Source of the DNA: Brevibacterium sp. HMSC07C04
GTDB lineage: Bacteria > Actinomycetota > Actinomycetes > Actinomycetales > Brevibacteriaceae
NCBI RefSeq assembly: GCF_001815905.1
Contig: NZ_KV823253.1
Location: 1 to 62,780 of the forward strand
Length of the DNA: 62,780 bases
Direction of reading: 5' to 3'
Below are positions 62,740 to 62,780 of this stretch, piece by piece. The position numbers were made by a program, and so were the translations under genes. Each line of letters opens with the position of its first letter. The stretch's first letter is position 1. Below the pieces are notes generated by a model, which was not told the DNA's origin, ran no database searches, and was given only the letters and a program-made list of their open reading frames with translations.

Positions 62740-62780
62740 GTCTTTTGCCTGCTCATAAACCGAGCCTCGCGCTGCAGCGC

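Noticed and set aside
1..62780. CRISPR arrays, insertion sequences, rRNA genes
   Set aside because: No regularly spaced repeats with spacers, no transposase-like proteins and no rRNA-like sequence were seen.

Overview
The window is chromosomal DNA of a high-GC Gram-positive bacterium of the class Actinomycetes. Evidence: mtrA-mtrB-lpqB followed by comF, hpf and secA; a WhiB regulator; inositol-1-phosphate synthase; long-form HPF; DUF3499, DUF5998 and TIGR03089 family genes; and a block whose order matches the Mycobacterium tuberculosis Rv3257c-Rv3262 neighbourhood (manB, DUF3499, metallopeptidase-family gene, whiB2, fbiA, fbiB). Genus cannot be fixed from this sequence; a Micrococcales-like organism is my best guess. 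I recognised no insertion sequence, CRISPR array, rRNA operon or replication origin.

Layout. (1) 1-3850: accessory, visibly AT-richer stretch with a translationally coupled HTH regulator/DUF3800 pair, small orphan genes and a cluster of short direct repeats, ending at a tRNA gene with anticodon UAA. (2) 3855-13880: tRNA, PPK2 polyphosphate kinase, two membrane proteins, a giant HrpA-type helicase and release factor 3. (3) 13900-21970: ino1 behind a structured leader, two tandem FAD-dependent amino-acid oxidoreductases, a YccA/Bax-inhibitor family protein, a DUF885 protein and an MFS transporter. (4) 22000-33450: acyl-CoA carboxylase beta (with a tiny epsilon-like partner) divergent from biotin ligase birA, which overlaps an HTH-adenylate cyclase; topoisomerase subunit A; a GNAT/CoA-ligase fusion; DUF5998; an alkaline phosphatase superfamily enzyme. 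(5) 33400-46830: GtrA, purK-purE, acyl-CoA dehydrogenase, LCP ligase, manA, scoAB, TIGR03089, a degenerate CofE/CofD-like pair, WhiB, zincin-like protein, DUF3499, manB. (6) 46860-54215: RDD and SpoIIM-like proteins, then a five-gene overlapping operon (membrane protein, DUF4129, DUF4350, MoxR ATPase, DUF58). (7) 54320-62740: mtrA-mtrB-lpqB-comF, hpf, secA.

Working together: manA/manB supply mannose-1-phosphate and ino1 supplies inositol phosphate for cell-envelope glycoconjugates; the LCP protein and MtrAB-LpqB act on wall assembly and its control; BirA biotinylates the carrier that serves the neighbouring carboxylase; purK/purE are consecutive purine steps.

The most interesting signals: (a) a recurring promoter geometry, TANNNT box then exactly 6 (sometimes 7) bases then ATG/GTG, at about a dozen genes, implying widespread leaderless transcripts and often settling the start codon; (b) CofD- and CofE-like proteins in the conserved fbiA/fbiB position that have lost the family's active-site motifs; (c) a UAA-anticodon tRNA with a short type I variable loop, together with rare UUA codons in two accessory genes and in the mtrB sensor kinase; (d) a perfect 28-bp inverted repeat between converging operons; (e) a hairpin at the predicted 5' end of the ino1 mRNA.
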